Positions 32,412 to 40,949 of a stretch of 64,000 nucleotides of DNA are shown here, piece by piece (the first letter of the stretch is position 1; every line of letters begins with the position of its first letter). Where the stretch lies: contig WMBV01000019.1 of assembly GCA_017745595.1 (NCBI GenBank), positions 60,284 through 124,283 of the forward strand, given 5' to 3'. The notes beneath the pieces are model-generated. The model had not been told where the DNA came from and searched no databases. It saw only the letters and a program-made list of their open reading frames with translations. This DNA comes from Bordetella petrii. GTDB lineage: Bacteria > Pseudomonadota > Gammaproteobacteria > Burkholderiales > Burkholderiaceae_B. The translations under genes were made by a program, and so were the position numbers.

Positions 32412-34859
32412 CTAGCGGCGGCCGCCCCAGCCGCGACCGCCGAAACCGTGGCCTGCCCAGCCGCCGCCCCCGCCGAACCGGCCGCCCCAGCCCATATCGC
32501 CGCGCACCGCCATGGACCGCTGCTCGTGGCTCCAGTCGCGCGCCTGGCGCTGCCCGTCGAGATAGCTGGACACGCCGCTGGACGAAAAATCGCCGCGTTG
32601 GATGGGCTGCCAGCCCGACGCCGTATGCTGTTGCCAGCCGCCGTCGGCGGTGTGCTGGTACACGTGGCCGTCGTGGTCGCCGTAGACATTGCCGTTGTTC
32701 CAGGCCACGCTGTTGCCGGTGTGGCTGTCGACCGCCGCGCCGCGGCGGTCGATGTTGCTCGCGCCTTCTCCGGCGGTGCCTTGCGCGGTCGTGCCCGACA
32801 CGATGGTGCGGCCGGTGTCGGCGTTGTGGCGCACGCTCTGCCGGCCCGCGCGCCACTGGCCGTCGTCGTTCTCGGCCACCCCCGCGCGGCTGGCGCCGCT
32901 GGCGCCCGTGGCGGCGTTCTTGTAGGCATCGCGCTGGCCGGCCACGTAGTTGCCCGTATAGGCGTTGTAGTCGGCGCCGCGCGTTCCTGCGAATTCGCCG
33001 CCGGTGGCCGGGTTGTAGCCCTGTGCGTGGGCGGTGCGCCACTCGTTGCCGGTCCAGTCGTTGTAGCCCACGGAGCGGGTGACGGTGCCGTGTCCCCAGG
33101 CGCCATAGACGTCGACCTGGTTCACGTCGACGCCCCGGTAGGGAAACGCGGCGTACGGCCCCCAGTAGGGCACGGGCGCGCCCCAGGCGTCGGCCATGGC
33201 GAAGCCGAACGCGAAGCCCGCCGCGGTATCCAGGGCGGCGTCATAGCCGTAAGTGGGGGGATAGCCGATCCATTCGTTGTCGACGACCACCGGCGGATAG
33301 GCATAGCCGGTGCCGTACACCACCGTGCCGTCGGGACTCTGGACCAGGCCCATGTAGCCCGGGGTATAGCCCACCACCACCGAGTCCGGCGTCGAACCGT
33401 AGATGTGTACGTAGGTGACGTAATGCAGCGGAGACTGGGGCGGAATCGCATAGATGGCCGCGGGCACCGCGTCGGCCACGCGCCACGGCCCCGTGGGCGC
33501 ATCGGCGGTGAACCACACGGCGCGCGACAAGGCATAGTAGCGGCCTTCCGCCTGGATGACGGGCACCGCCGTGTTGGTGGCATAGCGCAGGCCGGTGCCT
33601 TCGATGCGGTCGAAGCGGGCCGTGCCGCCGGCGTAGTCGACGTGCAGCATGGCTTTGGTGCGCGACACGGTGGCGGTCTGCGGGATGGTAGACGCGATGG
33701 CGGCTTCTTTGGCTTGCGGCGTGCCGGGCACGGACGCCAGCACGCCGGCCTGCGGGTCGTGGATGTCGATGCGGGCGAACTCGCGGCTCAGTTGATTGCC
33801 GGGCACATATTGCCAGGCGCCGTCCAGTTGCGGCGCGCTGAACCAGCGCCCGGAAATCAGCAGGTAATAGCGGTTGTCGGCGGGAAGCATGAACAGCGAG
33901 TGGTCGGCGTTGCTGACCGCCAGAAGGCGGGTGCCTTGCACCGGCCGCATCTGGGCCGACCCTTGCAGCAGCACCAGCTCGGCGGGTTCGGCCGACACGA
34001 TCACGGCGGGCGGCCGAGGCGCCCGCGGGGCGTTCCTGGCCAGCAGCGGATCGACGGGAGCCTGCCGGGCCGCGGCGGCCGCCACGGCCAGCAGGCCGCG
34101 CGAGGCGGGCGCTTCGCGCCAGCCATCGGATAGCGACCGCGAGCTGTACCAGTACCCCGCCGCGTTCAGGTGATACGTACCGTCGGCGCCGCGCAGGATC
34201 AGGGCGCGGCTGTTGACGACGCGCTGCCAGCCTTCGAATTGCCGCACCGGGCCGAACGCGGGCTGGCCGTCGATCAGGACCAGCACCGCGGGCGAGGTGC
34301 GGACAAAGACTCGCGGCGGCGTATTCTTTACCGGCACCGCCTGCAGGCTGGACAACTGCCGGGACGCCGCGTAGCTCAGCTGCAGTTCGCTCAGCCGCAA
34401 GGTCATCTCGGCCGGCAGATGCGCGCTGAATTGCTGTTGCGCGGATTGGGCCTGGGCCGGCGCGGTCGGGATCTGCACGCGCGGAATCCGCAATTGGGTC
34501 AGGTGGACTTCGTCATTGCTTTTGTCCACGTCGGCGTTCGCGGTAAAGGTGGCCACCCCGTAGGTGGGCTGGCCATTGGCGGGCCCCATGGCGATGGCCA
34601 TGCGGCCTTCGATGCGGTTGCCGGTCCAGGTGTCGATTTGCGGCTGGTAGACCTCGTAGCGCACGCCTTGGAAGTCGAGGGTGCGGGGCCAGTGCGCCGC
34701 GGACGGGCCGGCTTGCCGCGGCGCGGCCGCGGCCGGCGCGGGCGTGGGCGCCGCGTAGGCGCCGGCACCGCCCGCCGACAAGGTGGCCGTGAAGAGCGCC
34801 GCCATGATTCTGGCCGCCGCCGGGTGCCGGGCCTGCCTTGCGCTGGATATTGTTGTCAT
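32412..34859 (-). CDS. Large exported protein with tandem aromatic/Gly-rich repeats, function unknown
   Basis: The 815-residue protein has a probable signal peptide (IMAALFTATLSAGGAGAYA). Residues 40-400 contain repeated beta-type segments such as ADGTYHLNAAGYWYSSRSLSDGW and DNRYYLLISGRWFSAPQLDGAW, and a third like them (EGRYYALSRAVWFTADAPTGPW). All share xxYYxLxxxxWFxAxxxxGxW, reminiscent of carbohydrate-binding or surface modules. From residue 560 the sequence is built of short units such as NDWTGNEW, NPATGGEF, NAYTGNYV and NAATGASG. It ends in a Gly/Arg-rich tail (GGGGGWAGHGFGGRGWGGRR). Similar proteins are annotated as carbohydrate-binding family V/XII; no enzyme motif was found. Confidence 0.75.
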   Translation of the reverse strand: MTTISSARQARHPAAARIMAALFTATLSAGGAGAYAAPTPAPAAAAPRQAGPSAAHWPRTLDFQGVRYEVYQPQIDTWTGNRIEGRMAIAMGPANGQPTYGVATFTANADVDKSNDEVHLTQLRIPRVQIPTAPAQAQSAQQQFSAHLPAEMTLRLSELQLSYAASRQLSSLQAVPVKNTPPRVFVRTSPAVLVLIDGQPAFGPVRQFEGWQRVVNSRALILRGADGTYHLNAAGYWYSSRSLSDGWREAPASRGLLAVAAAAARQAPVDPLLARNAPRAPRPPAVIVSAEPAELVLLQGSAQMRPVQGTRLLAVSNADHSLFMLPADNRYYLLISGRWFSAPQLDGAWQYVPGNQLSREFARIDIHDPQAGVLASVPGTPQAKEAAIASTIPQTATVSRTKAMLHVDYAGGTARFDRIEGTGLRYATNTAVPVIQAEGRYYALSRAVWFTADAPTGPWRVADAVPAAIYAIPPQSPLHYVTYVHIYGSTPDSVVVGYTPGYMGLVQSPDGTVVYGTGYAYPPVVVDNEWIGYPPTYGYDAALDTAAGFAFGFAMADAWGAPVPYWGPYAAFPYRGVDVNQVDVYGAWGHGTVTRSVGYNDWTGNEWRTAHAQGYNPATGGEFAGTRGADYNAYTGNYVAGQRDAYKNAATGASGASRAGVAENDDGQWRAGRQSVRHNADTGRTIVSGTTAQGTAGEGASNIDRRGAAVDSHTGNSVAWNNGNVYGDHDGHVYQHTADGGWQQHTASGWQPIQRGDFSSSGVSSYLDGQRQARDWSHEQRSMAVRGDMGWGGRFGGGGGWAGHGFGGRGWGGRR

Positions 34860-35026
34860 GTCGGGATTCCGTGGGCCGGGGCGGTTTCGCCATGCCTGGG
34901 AAGCCAGAAGACCAGGCAGGGCGCCCGCGACGAATACACATCAGAGTGGACGGAACAGACGAAGTTCCGCGGGTCATTTAATGTTAATTACCCGCCCGGT
35001 GTCCAGCCTCGATGCGAGGCGTCGCC
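34860..35026. promoter_or_regulatory. Intergenic gap between the exported-protein gene and the acyl-CoA dehydrogenase module
   Basis: This 167-bp gap is the upstream region of the exported-protein gene and lies beyond the stop of the terminal acyl-CoA dehydrogenase gene. It is less GC-rich toward 34970-35000 (CATTTAATGTTAATTAC). No strong promoter or terminator was recognised. Confidence 0.3.
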
Positions 35027-36025
35027 CTACAGCAACATCGTTCGCGCGAACTGCGCCACGCCGTCCCGGCTTTGCATCAGCGCGGCGCCGACCACCTCGT
35101 TCCAGTACGTTTCCGAGCCATGCGCCAGGCGCCAGCTATGCAGCCGGCGCGTGTACAGTTGCAGGTCGTATTCTTCGGTGACCCCGATGGCGCCGTGCAC
35201 CGCATGGGCGACGGCGGCCACCAGGTTCGCGGCTTCGCTGGCGCGCGCCTTGGCGACGGCCGCATGCAGCAGGGCGGGCTGGGTCGCGCCGGGGCGGAAC
35301 GCGGCGGCCGTGGCAAGGCGCGCGGCCGCGACGTGTTCGGCCATGACCGCCAGCTGGTGCTGGATGGCCTGGAACTTGCCGATAGACCGGCCGAACTGGG
35401 TGCGGTCGTTGCCGTACTGCAGGGTCAGCTCGAAACACCGGGTGATCGCGCCGGCCAGCAGCGCGGCGTGCAGTGCCGCGCCCCAGGCCGCCAGGCGGCC
35501 GGGCGCGCCCCCGGCATCGCCCAGGCGCCTGGCGGCCTGGACGATGCCGCCGCGCCACGCCAGGTCGGCGGTCGGCTCGCCATGCAGGCCGCAGCCGTGC
35601 CGTTGCGCGTCGCGGGCGTCCAGCAGCCACAGCGCGCCCTCGTACTCGGCCAGCACGGGGCCGGCCAGCATGCCGTAGGGCACGCGCCGGGCGACCAGCG
35701 TGGCGTCGGGGGCGGCCGCCAGGCTGGGGGCGAAGGCGGGCAGGCCGTCCGGCACGGCCTCGCCCGCCGGCAACAAGGTGCGCAAGGCCATCGCCTGCCC
35801 CACGGGCAGCGGCACGGCATAGGCGCCCAACGCCATGAACAGCGGCAGGGCGTCGGCCAGGCCGGCGCCGGCGCCGCCGGCATCTTCGCGGGCCATGAGT
35901 TCCAGAAAGCCGGATTGCTCGATCGCCGACCACAGCGGCCGGGGATCGCCGCCGGCGTCTATGGCGCGCACCACGGCGGGCGCGCATTGGCCTTGCAGCA
36001 GATCTTCGAAAGCTTCGATATACAT
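35027..36025 (-). CDS. Acyl-CoA dehydrogenase-like protein (short, possible partner subunit)
   Basis: The 332-residue acyl-CoA dehydrogenase fold protein is shorter and more divergent than the adjacent copy at 36046-37203. Its N-terminal half is Ala/Leu-rich with poor similarity, but TQFGRSIGKFQAIQHQLAVMAEHVAAARL and AVHGAIGVTEEYDLQLYTRRLHSWRL are characteristic of the C-terminal FAD-binding and helical domain. Adjacent divergent acyl-CoA dehydrogenase pairs often form heterotetramers in steroid or branched-acid degradation; that is an inference here. The gap to the neighbour is 20 bp. Confidence 0.85.
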   Translation of the reverse strand: MYIEAFEDLLQGQCAPAVVRAIDAGGDPRPLWSAIEQSGFLELMAREDAGGAGAGLADALPLFMALGAYAVPLPVGQAMALRTLLPAGEAVPDGLPAFAPSLAAAPDATLVARRVPYGMLAGPVLAEYEGALWLLDARDAQRHGCGLHGEPTADLAWRGGIVQAARRLGDAGGAPGRLAAWGAALHAALLAGAITRCFELTLQYGNDRTQFGRSIGKFQAIQHQLAVMAEHVAAARLATAAAFRPGATQPALLHAAVAKARASEAANLVAAVAHAVHGAIGVTEEYDLQLYTRRLHSWRLAHGSETYWNEVVGAALMQSRDGVAQFARTMLL

Positions 36026-36045
36026 TGAATGATGCTCCACGTCCG

Positions 36046-37203
36046 TCAACGCAGGCCGAGACCGCGGGCGATCATGCCGCGCAAGATCTCGCGCGTGCCG
36101 CCACGCAGCGAGTAGGTGGGGCAGACCTGGTTCACGTAGGCGCAGGTGCGCAGCAGTTCCGCATCGATATCGGCGGCCGGATCCGCGCCCAGCGCGGCCT
36201 CGATGGCGGCCGGGATTTCCTGCTCGAAGGTCGTGCCTAGTTCCTTGACCAGCGCGGCCTCCACGACCGGGCTTTCGCCCGCGGCCAGCCGCGCGGTTAC
36301 CGACAGCGACAGGCTGCGCAGCGCGGCGAGATGCGTGGCGAACCGGCCCACGGCCGCCGTGTGGGCGGTGTCGCCGCGGCCGCGCAGCCATTCGATCCAG
36401 CGGTCCAGCAGCACGATGCTGGAATAAATGCGTTCGGGACCGCTGCGCTCGAAAGCCAGCTCGGCGGTGACCTGTTCCCAGCCGCTGCCTTCCTGGCCGA
36501 TCAGTGCCTCGTCGGACAGTTGCACGTCGTCGAAGAACACCTCGGAAAAATGCGCGTCGCCGGCCAGGTCGGTAATGGGGCGCACCGTGACGCCCGGCAA
36601 CGACAGGTCGACGATGAACTGCGACAGCCCCCGGTTGCGGTCTTGCGGGGTGCCCGAGGTGCGCACCAGCGCGATCATGTAATGGCAATGCTGCGCGTTG
36701 GTGGTCCAGATCTTGCGCCCCGACAGTGTCCAGCCGCCGCCGGCGCGGCGCTCGGCGCGCGAGCCCACGCTGGCCAGGTCCGAACCCGAGTTCGGTTCGC
36801 TCATGCCGATGCAGAAAAACGCCTCGCCGCGGCAGATGCGCGGCAGGTAGAAATGGCGCTGCGCCTCGTTGCCGAACTTGCGGATCAACGGCCCGCTCTG
36901 GCGGTCGGCGATCCAGTGCGCCGATACCGGCGCGCCGGCGCACAGCAGTTCTTCAATCAGCACGAAACGCGAGAACGCGTCCATTTCGGCGCCGCCGTAG
37001 GCGCTGGGCAGGGTAACGCCGACCCAGCCGCGCGCGGCCAGCTTGCGGCTGAAGTCGGCATCGAACCCCATCCACGAGCGTGCCCGCCGGTCCGCCGGCA
37101 GCGGCGGCATTTCGGCGCGCAGGAACGCCTGCACGTCGGCGCGGAAGGCCTGAGCCGCGGGCGGCAGCTCGGCCAGTTCGAAACGGTCGATCAGGGTCGT
37201 CAC
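36046..37203 (-). CDS. Acyl-CoA dehydrogenase
   Basis: The 385-residue FAD enzyme has typical elements: GVTLPSAYGG, FCIGMSEPNSGSDLAS, GRKIWTTNAQHCHYMIALVRT, and a C-terminal YSLRGGTREILRGMIARGLGL. The start is taken as GTG 37203 (GTG ACG ACC CTG), just inside the gap after the SDR stop at 37206; no closer ATG exists. It introduces the alpha-beta double bond in an acyl-CoA. Its position between SDR and a divergent copy places it in the beta-oxidation module that runs to 43206. Confidence 0.9.
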   Translation of the reverse strand: MTTLIDRFELAELPPAAQAFRADVQAFLRAEMPPLPADRRARSWMGFDADFSRKLAARGWVGVTLPSAYGGAEMDAFSRFVLIEELLCAGAPVSAHWIADRQSGPLIRKFGNEAQRHFYLPRICRGEAFFCIGMSEPNSGSDLASVGSRAERRAGGGWTLSGRKIWTTNAQHCHYMIALVRTSGTPQDRNRGLSQFIVDLSLPGVTVRPITDLAGDAHFSEVFFDDVQLSDEALIGQEGSGWEQVTAELAFERSGPERIYSSIVLLDRWIEWLRGRGDTAHTAAVGRFATHLAALRSLSLSVTARLAAGESPVVEAALVKELGTTFEQEIPAAIEAALGADPAADIDAELLRTCAYVNQVCPTYSLRGGTREILRGMIARGLGLR

Positions 37204-37205
37204 GA

Positions 37206-37997
37206 TTACAGTCCGATGGTGTAGCCGCCGTTCACCGACAGATGCTGGCCGGTCACGTAAGACGCGGCGTCGGAAAGCAGGAAGCAGATGGGGCGCACCA
37301 CTTCGTCGGCGTCGCCCCAGCGGCCCAGCGGGATCTGGCTGAGGTAGGTGTCGCGGAATTTCTCGCCGCGGATGGTTTCGGTCATGGGCGTTTCCACGAC
37401 GCCGAAGCCCACGGTATTGACCCGGATGCCGTAGCGGGCCCATTCGCGCGCGGCGCACATGGTCAGGCCCAGCACGCCCGCCTTGGCGGTGCCATAGTTG
37501 ATCTGCCCGATGGTGCCGCGCCGGCCGGCGTCGGACGAAATATTGACGATGGACCCGGCGCCGTCTCCACCGGCCTTGGCGCGGCCCAGCAGATGCCGGC
37601 CCAGGGCCTGCAGAAAGTAAAACGAGCCCGACAGGTGCACGTCGATGACCTGCTGCCAGTCGGCGGCCGACATCTTGTCGATCATGGCGGTGCGGGTGAT
37701 GCCCGCGTTGTTCACCAGCGCATTGACGCCGCCGAACGCGGCCACGCCGGCGTCCACCGCCTGCTGGGCCAGCGCGGGGTCGGCCACGCTGCCGGCCACA
37801 GTGACGCAATGCTGCGCGCCCAGCGTGTCGCGCAGCGTCGCCAGGGCGTCGGCGTTCAGGTCGACCGCGACCACGCGGCCGCCCAGGTCGACGACGGCCG
37901 TGGCCAGCGCGCGTCCGATGCCTTGGCCGGCGCCCGTCACGATGACTTGCCGGTTTTCCAGCGCAAGAAGATTGTTCTGCATAGTCGTGTGCTCCAT
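37206..37997 (-). CDS. Short-chain dehydrogenase (3-hydroxyacyl-CoA dehydrogenase candidate)
   Basis: The 263-residue SDR carries TGAGQGIG, LVNNAGITRTAMIDKM, the catalytic YGTAK and a C-terminal SYVTGQHLSVNGGYTIG. In the surrounding beta-oxidation genes it most likely oxidises the 3-hydroxyacyl-CoA intermediate. ATG 37982 is an alternative start, five codons in. It ends three bases before the acyl-CoA dehydrogenase start and begins six bases after the thiolase stop. The exact substrate is unknown. Confidence 0.9.
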   Translation of the reverse strand: MEHTTMQNNLLALENRQVIVTGAGQGIGRALATAVVDLGGRVVAVDLNADALATLRDTLGAQHCVTVAGSVADPALAQQAVDAGVAAFGGVNALVNNAGITRTAMIDKMSAADWQQVIDVHLSGSFYFLQALGRHLLGRAKAGGDGAGSIVNISSDAGRRGTIGQINYGTAKAGVLGLTMCAAREWARYGIRVNTVGFGVVETPMTETIRGEKFRDTYLSQIPLGRWGDADEVVRPICFLLSDAASYVTGQHLSVNGGYTIGL

Positions 37998-38003
37998 TCG
38001 TTA

Positions 38004-39161
38004 TCAGATCGTTTCTTCGGTGCCCAGCACCAGCGTGGCCTGGCTGGACAGTTCGCCGCCGTTGCCATGGGCCAGGGCCAGCCGGGCATCGGCCACCTGG
38101 CGGTCGCCCGCCGTGCCGGCCAGTTGCTGGGCCGCTTCGACCATGGTGAACAGTCCGTACATGCCCGGATGCACGCACGACAGGCCGCCGCCATTGGTAT
38201 TGACGGGCAGCTCGCCGCCCGGCGCGATGCGTCCGCCCTCGACGTAGGCCGCGCCCTCGCCCTTGGCGCAGAAGCCCAGGTCTTCCAGAAACAGGATGGT
38301 GTTCAGGGTGAAGGCGTCATACAGCTCGACCACGTCGATGTCGGCCGGCTTCACGCCGGCCTGCGCCATGGCGCGCGGGCCGCTCAGCGTGGCGGCGGTC
38401 ACCGTCAGGTCGGGCATGTTGGTGATGTCTTTGTGCCAGGCGGCGGCCGCGCCGCCCAGCAGGTAGGCCGGCCGTGCCGCCAGGTCTTTGGCGCGGTCCG
38501 CGCGCACCATCACGACCGCCGCCGCGCCGTCGGTGACCAGGCAGCAGTCGCGCACCGAGAAGGGATCGCACACCAGGCGCGAGGCCAGGTATTCGTCCAT
38601 GGTGAGCGGGGTGCGCAGGTAGGCGTCGGGATTCTTCTGCGCCCACTGCCGCGCGGCCAGGGCCACGGCGCCCAGCTGTTCTTTCTTCAAGCCGTATTGC
38701 GCGGCGTAGCGCGAGGCCGCCAAGGCATAGCCGCCGACGGGGCGCCCCAGCTTGTAAGGCCCCTCGTAGGGCGAAGGGCGCATCGAACTGACCAGCTTGC
38801 CCGCCCCGCTGCGCTGGTTGCTGCCGTAGGCGATCAGCGCCACGTCGCACAGGCCCGCGTCCAGCGCCAGGGCGGCATGGATGGCGTGGGTCAGGAACGA
38901 CGAGCCGCCGGTGCGGTTGTTGTCGGTGAGGCGCGGCGAGATGCCCAGGTATTCGGTCAAGCTCAGGCCCGACAGGTAGTCGTCGGGCAAGCCGATGAAC
39001 AGGCCGTCGACGTCGGCGGGCGTCAGGCCCACGTCCGACAGGGCCCGCACGCTGGCGCCGACCGCCAGGTCCAGCGACGACAGGCCGGGGGCCTCGCCGA
39101 TGCCGTAGGTGGCCGACGATACGATTGCGGCCTTGCCGCGCGGAAAGCGTTCCTGGGTCAT
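38004..39161 (-). CDS. Thiolase-family protein (acetyl-CoA acetyltransferase/SCP2-like)
   Basis: The 385-residue protein is a thiolase of the SCP2/lipid-transfer branch. It shows GLFIGLPDDYLSG, ALALDAGLCDVALIAYGSNQRSG, and at the C-terminus PGGELPVNTNGGGLSCVHPG followed by GHGNGGELSSQATLVLG-like residues. The usual N-terminal nucleophile Cys region is replaced, as in thiolases that work with a DUF35 partner. That partner is the next gene (39158-39562), overlapping it by 4 bp. The pair would cleave the C-C bond of a 3-oxoacyl-CoA or beta-hydroxyacyl-CoA (retro-aldol). Confidence 0.9.
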   Translation of the reverse strand: MTQERFPRGKAAIVSSATYGIGEAPGLSSLDLAVGASVRALSDVGLTPADVDGLFIGLPDDYLSGLSLTEYLGISPRLTDNNRTGGSSFLTHAIHAALALDAGLCDVALIAYGSNQRSGAGKLVSSMRPSPYEGPYKLGRPVGGYALAASRYAAQYGLKKEQLGAVALAARQWAQKNPDAYLRTPLTMDEYLASRLVCDPFSVRDCCLVTDGAAAVVMVRADRAKDLAARPAYLLGGAAAAWHKDITNMPDLTVTAATLSGPRAMAQAGVKPADIDVVELYDAFTLNTILFLEDLGFCAKGEGAAYVEGGRIAPGGELPVNTNGGGLSCVHPGMYGLFTMVEAAQQLAGTAGDRQVADARLALAHGNGGELSSQATLVLGTEETI

Positions 39162-39562
39162 GCCTGCTCCTGTTGGGCGACGTCGAATACCACCAGCGGC
39201 TGGCCGTTTTCGTCGCGGGCGATGCGGGCCCGCACCGCCATGCCGACGCGCACGTCTTGCGGGGCGATGCCCTCGACGCGGCTCATCATGCGCGGGCCTT
39301 CTTCCAGTTCGACCAGGCAGACGTTGTAGGGCGGCGCCGGGGGGCGCACGCGCATCACCGTGGTGGCGTAGACCGTGCCGCGCCCCGAGGCCGGCACCCA
39401 TTCGAGGTCGAGCGCGCCGGTGCGCGGCGCGGCCACGCGGGGGTAGAACACATATTCGCCGCTGCCGCGCGAGCGCTGGATCATGAAGCGGCCGGCGGCC
39501 AGGTGGTCAAAGTATTCTTGCTGCGGCAGCAGGCCAGGCGTGGAATGCGGGGACTCGGTCAT
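39158..39562 (-). CDS. DUF35 OB-fold protein, thiolase partner
   Basis: The 134-residue protein has the OB-fold half of DUF35: VPASGRGTVYATTVMRVRPPAPPYNVCLVELEEGPRMMSRV, then VRVGMAVRARI. The N-terminal zinc-ribbon cysteines seen in many members are absent (YFDHLAAGRFMIQRSRGSGEYVFYPR). Its start overlaps the hydratase stop by ATGA (39559-39562), and its stop overlaps the thiolase start. Such proteins form complexes with SCP2-type thiolases, for example in steroid aldolases and benzylsuccinate thiolase (BbsAB), and supply the acyl-CoA-binding platform. Confidence 0.88.
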   Translation of the reverse strand: MTESPHSTPGLLPQQEYFDHLAAGRFMIQRSRGSGEYVFYPRVAAPRTGALDLEWVPASGRGTVYATTVMRVRPPAPPYNVCLVELEEGPRMMSRVEGIAPQDVRVGMAVRARIARDENGQPLVVFDVAQQEQA

Positions 39563-40356
39563 GGTTGCTCCTGTGGCCATTGATACAAGGGGGCTTGCTT
39601 GCCGACGAACCGGCGCGCGGCTTCCTGGTGGAATGCGCTTTCCCGGCATAGCGACTGGGCCATGGCTTCTTGCATGTAGACGCTGTGGCGGTCGGATTCG
39701 AAGGCCCGGTTCATCACCGACTTGATGATGCCCAGGGCGCCCGCGGGCGCATGTTCGAAGCGGGCGGCCAGTTCGACGGCGGCGTCGAGCACGGGTTTGT
39801 CTTCGGCGATCTGGTGGGCGATGCCCAATTGCAGGGCCTCGCGGGCATCGACCACGCGGGCCGAGAAGGCCAGGGCCTTGGCGCGCGCCAGCCCGACCGC
39901 GCGCGGCAGCAGGTACATGCCGCCCAGGTCGGGAACGTAACCGATGCGGGCGAACACCGCGCAGAAGGTGGCGCGCGGCGAGGCCAGCACATAGTCGGCG
40001 GCCAGGGCCAGCGACAGGCCGGCGCCGTAGGCCACGCCGTCCACCGCGGCGATCACGGGCTTTTCCAGGTCGACCAGCTCGTCGAACCAGCGCTGCATGT
40101 TCAGGATGCGGCTGCGGCCTTCGAAGACATCGGTCTGGCCCTGTCCGGCCGCCATGGCGCGGATGTCGCCGCCGGCGCAGAAATGCCCGCCGGCGCCGGT
40201 CAGCACCACCGCGCGCACGTCCGGGTCGTCGCGCAGTTCAGGCAGGACGGCGGCGAAGGCCTTGCGCAGTTCCAGGTCGAGCGCGTTGCGCGCGGCCGGC
40301 CGGTTCATGGTCAGCACGGCGCTGGCACCGACGCGGGAAAGTTCGAGTACAGACAT
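39559..40356 (-). CDS. Enoyl-CoA hydratase/isomerase family protein
   Basis: The 265-residue crotonase has the opening VGASAVLTMNRPAARNALD, the oxyanion-hole loop GGHFCAGGDIRAMA, and the second active-site segment YGAGLSLALAADYVLASPRATFCAVFARIGYVPDLGG, where Asp replaces the usual Glu. The C-terminal sequence AFHQEAARRFVGKQ matches the family. The start at 40356 is clear; a longer frame runs through the dyad repeat upstream and is spurious. It hydrates or isomerises the enoyl-CoA of this module. Confidence 0.9.
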   Translation of the reverse strand: MSVLELSRVGASAVLTMNRPAARNALDLELRKAFAAVLPELRDDPDVRAVVLTGAGGHFCAGGDIRAMAAGQGQTDVFEGRSRILNMQRWFDELVDLEKPVIAAVDGVAYGAGLSLALAADYVLASPRATFCAVFARIGYVPDLGGMYLLPRAVGLARAKALAFSARVVDAREALQLGIAHQIAEDKPVLDAAVELAARFEHAPAGALGIIKSVMNRAFESDRHSVYMQEAMAQSLCRESAFHQEAARRFVGKQAPLYQWPQEQP

Positions 40357-40375
40357 GCGGTCTTGCCTATGTTCA

Positions 40376-40466
40376 GGTGTCTGACTCCCGCAGGGTGTCA
40401 GACACCGAGGTATAGAAACGGTGTGGCCACACATCGGTGTCTGACACCCTGCGGGAGTCAGACACC
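40376..40466. repeat. Head-to-head pair of dyad repeats upstream of the enoyl-CoA hydratase
   Basis: Perfect dyads at 40376-40406 and 40436-40466 are in opposite orientations, 29 bp apart, with the same loops as at 14118-14210. They lie between the MaoC-type gene (stop 40480) and the hydratase start 40356, splitting the module into two transcriptional parts if they act as terminators. Confidence 0.9.
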
Positions 40467-40479
40467 TGGGTCACCGGGT

Positions 40480-40944
40480 TCAGTAGCGCAGCTGCATCAG
40501 CCATTCGGCGGCGAGCGCGGGCCGTTCGGCGCCTTCGGCGCGTACGTCGACCTGCCACATGCAGCGCGCTTCGTTTTCGCGCAGTTCGTCGACCCGCGCC
40601 AGCTTGAAGCTGCCGACCAGCGCGGAACCGCTGGGCACCGGCGCGGGAAAGCGCACTTTGTCGAAGCCGTAGTTCAGCGCCAGCTTGCGTCCCGGGAAAT
40701 CGAACAGCTGGTGATACCAGCCGGTGATGAGCGACAGCGTCAGCAGGCCGTGGGCGATGGTGGTGCCGTAGGGCGATTCGCTGGCGGCCCTTGCGGTGTC
40801 CACGTGGATCCATTGCCGGTCGTGCACCAGGTCCGCATAGGTGTCGATGGCGGGTTGGTCGACGACGATGGGCTGGCCCGTGACCGCCGGCTGGCCTATG
40901 AAGGCCTTCAGGGCCGCGATAGAGTCGAAGCTGATTTTTTCCAT
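40480..40944 (-). CDS. MaoC-like (R)-specific enoyl-CoA hydratase
   Basis: The 154-residue hot-dog protein shows the MaoC hydratase signature DRQWIHVDTARAASESPYGTTIAHGLLTLSL (Asp and His of the catalytic dyad). It resembles the NodN-like group. Hydratases of this fold add water to trans-2-enoyl-CoA with R-stereochemistry. Here it accompanies a crotonase-type hydratase in the same cluster, so the two may act on different intermediates or different stereoisomers. It is separated from that gene by the dyad repeats and is directly downstream of the Bug gene (gap 5 bp). Confidence 0.9.
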   Translation of the reverse strand: MEKISFDSIAALKAFIGQPAVTGQPIVVDQPAIDTYADLVHDRQWIHVDTARAASESPYGTTIAHGLLTLSLITGWYHQLFDFPGRKLALNYGFDKVRFPAPVPSGSALVGSFKLARVDELRENEARCMWQVDVRAEGAERPALAAEWLMQLRY

Positions 40945-40949
40945 GGTGT

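Noticed and set aside
37080..39329. A 749-residue open frame on the plus strand across the thiolase and SDR genes
   Set aside because: It is the GC-rich antisense shadow of well-supported minus-strand enzymes and has no recognisable domain.
40357..40434. N-terminal extension of the enoyl-CoA hydratase ([20 protein letters not shown])
   Set aside because: It is read through the dyad repeat; the real start at 40356 aligns with the family.
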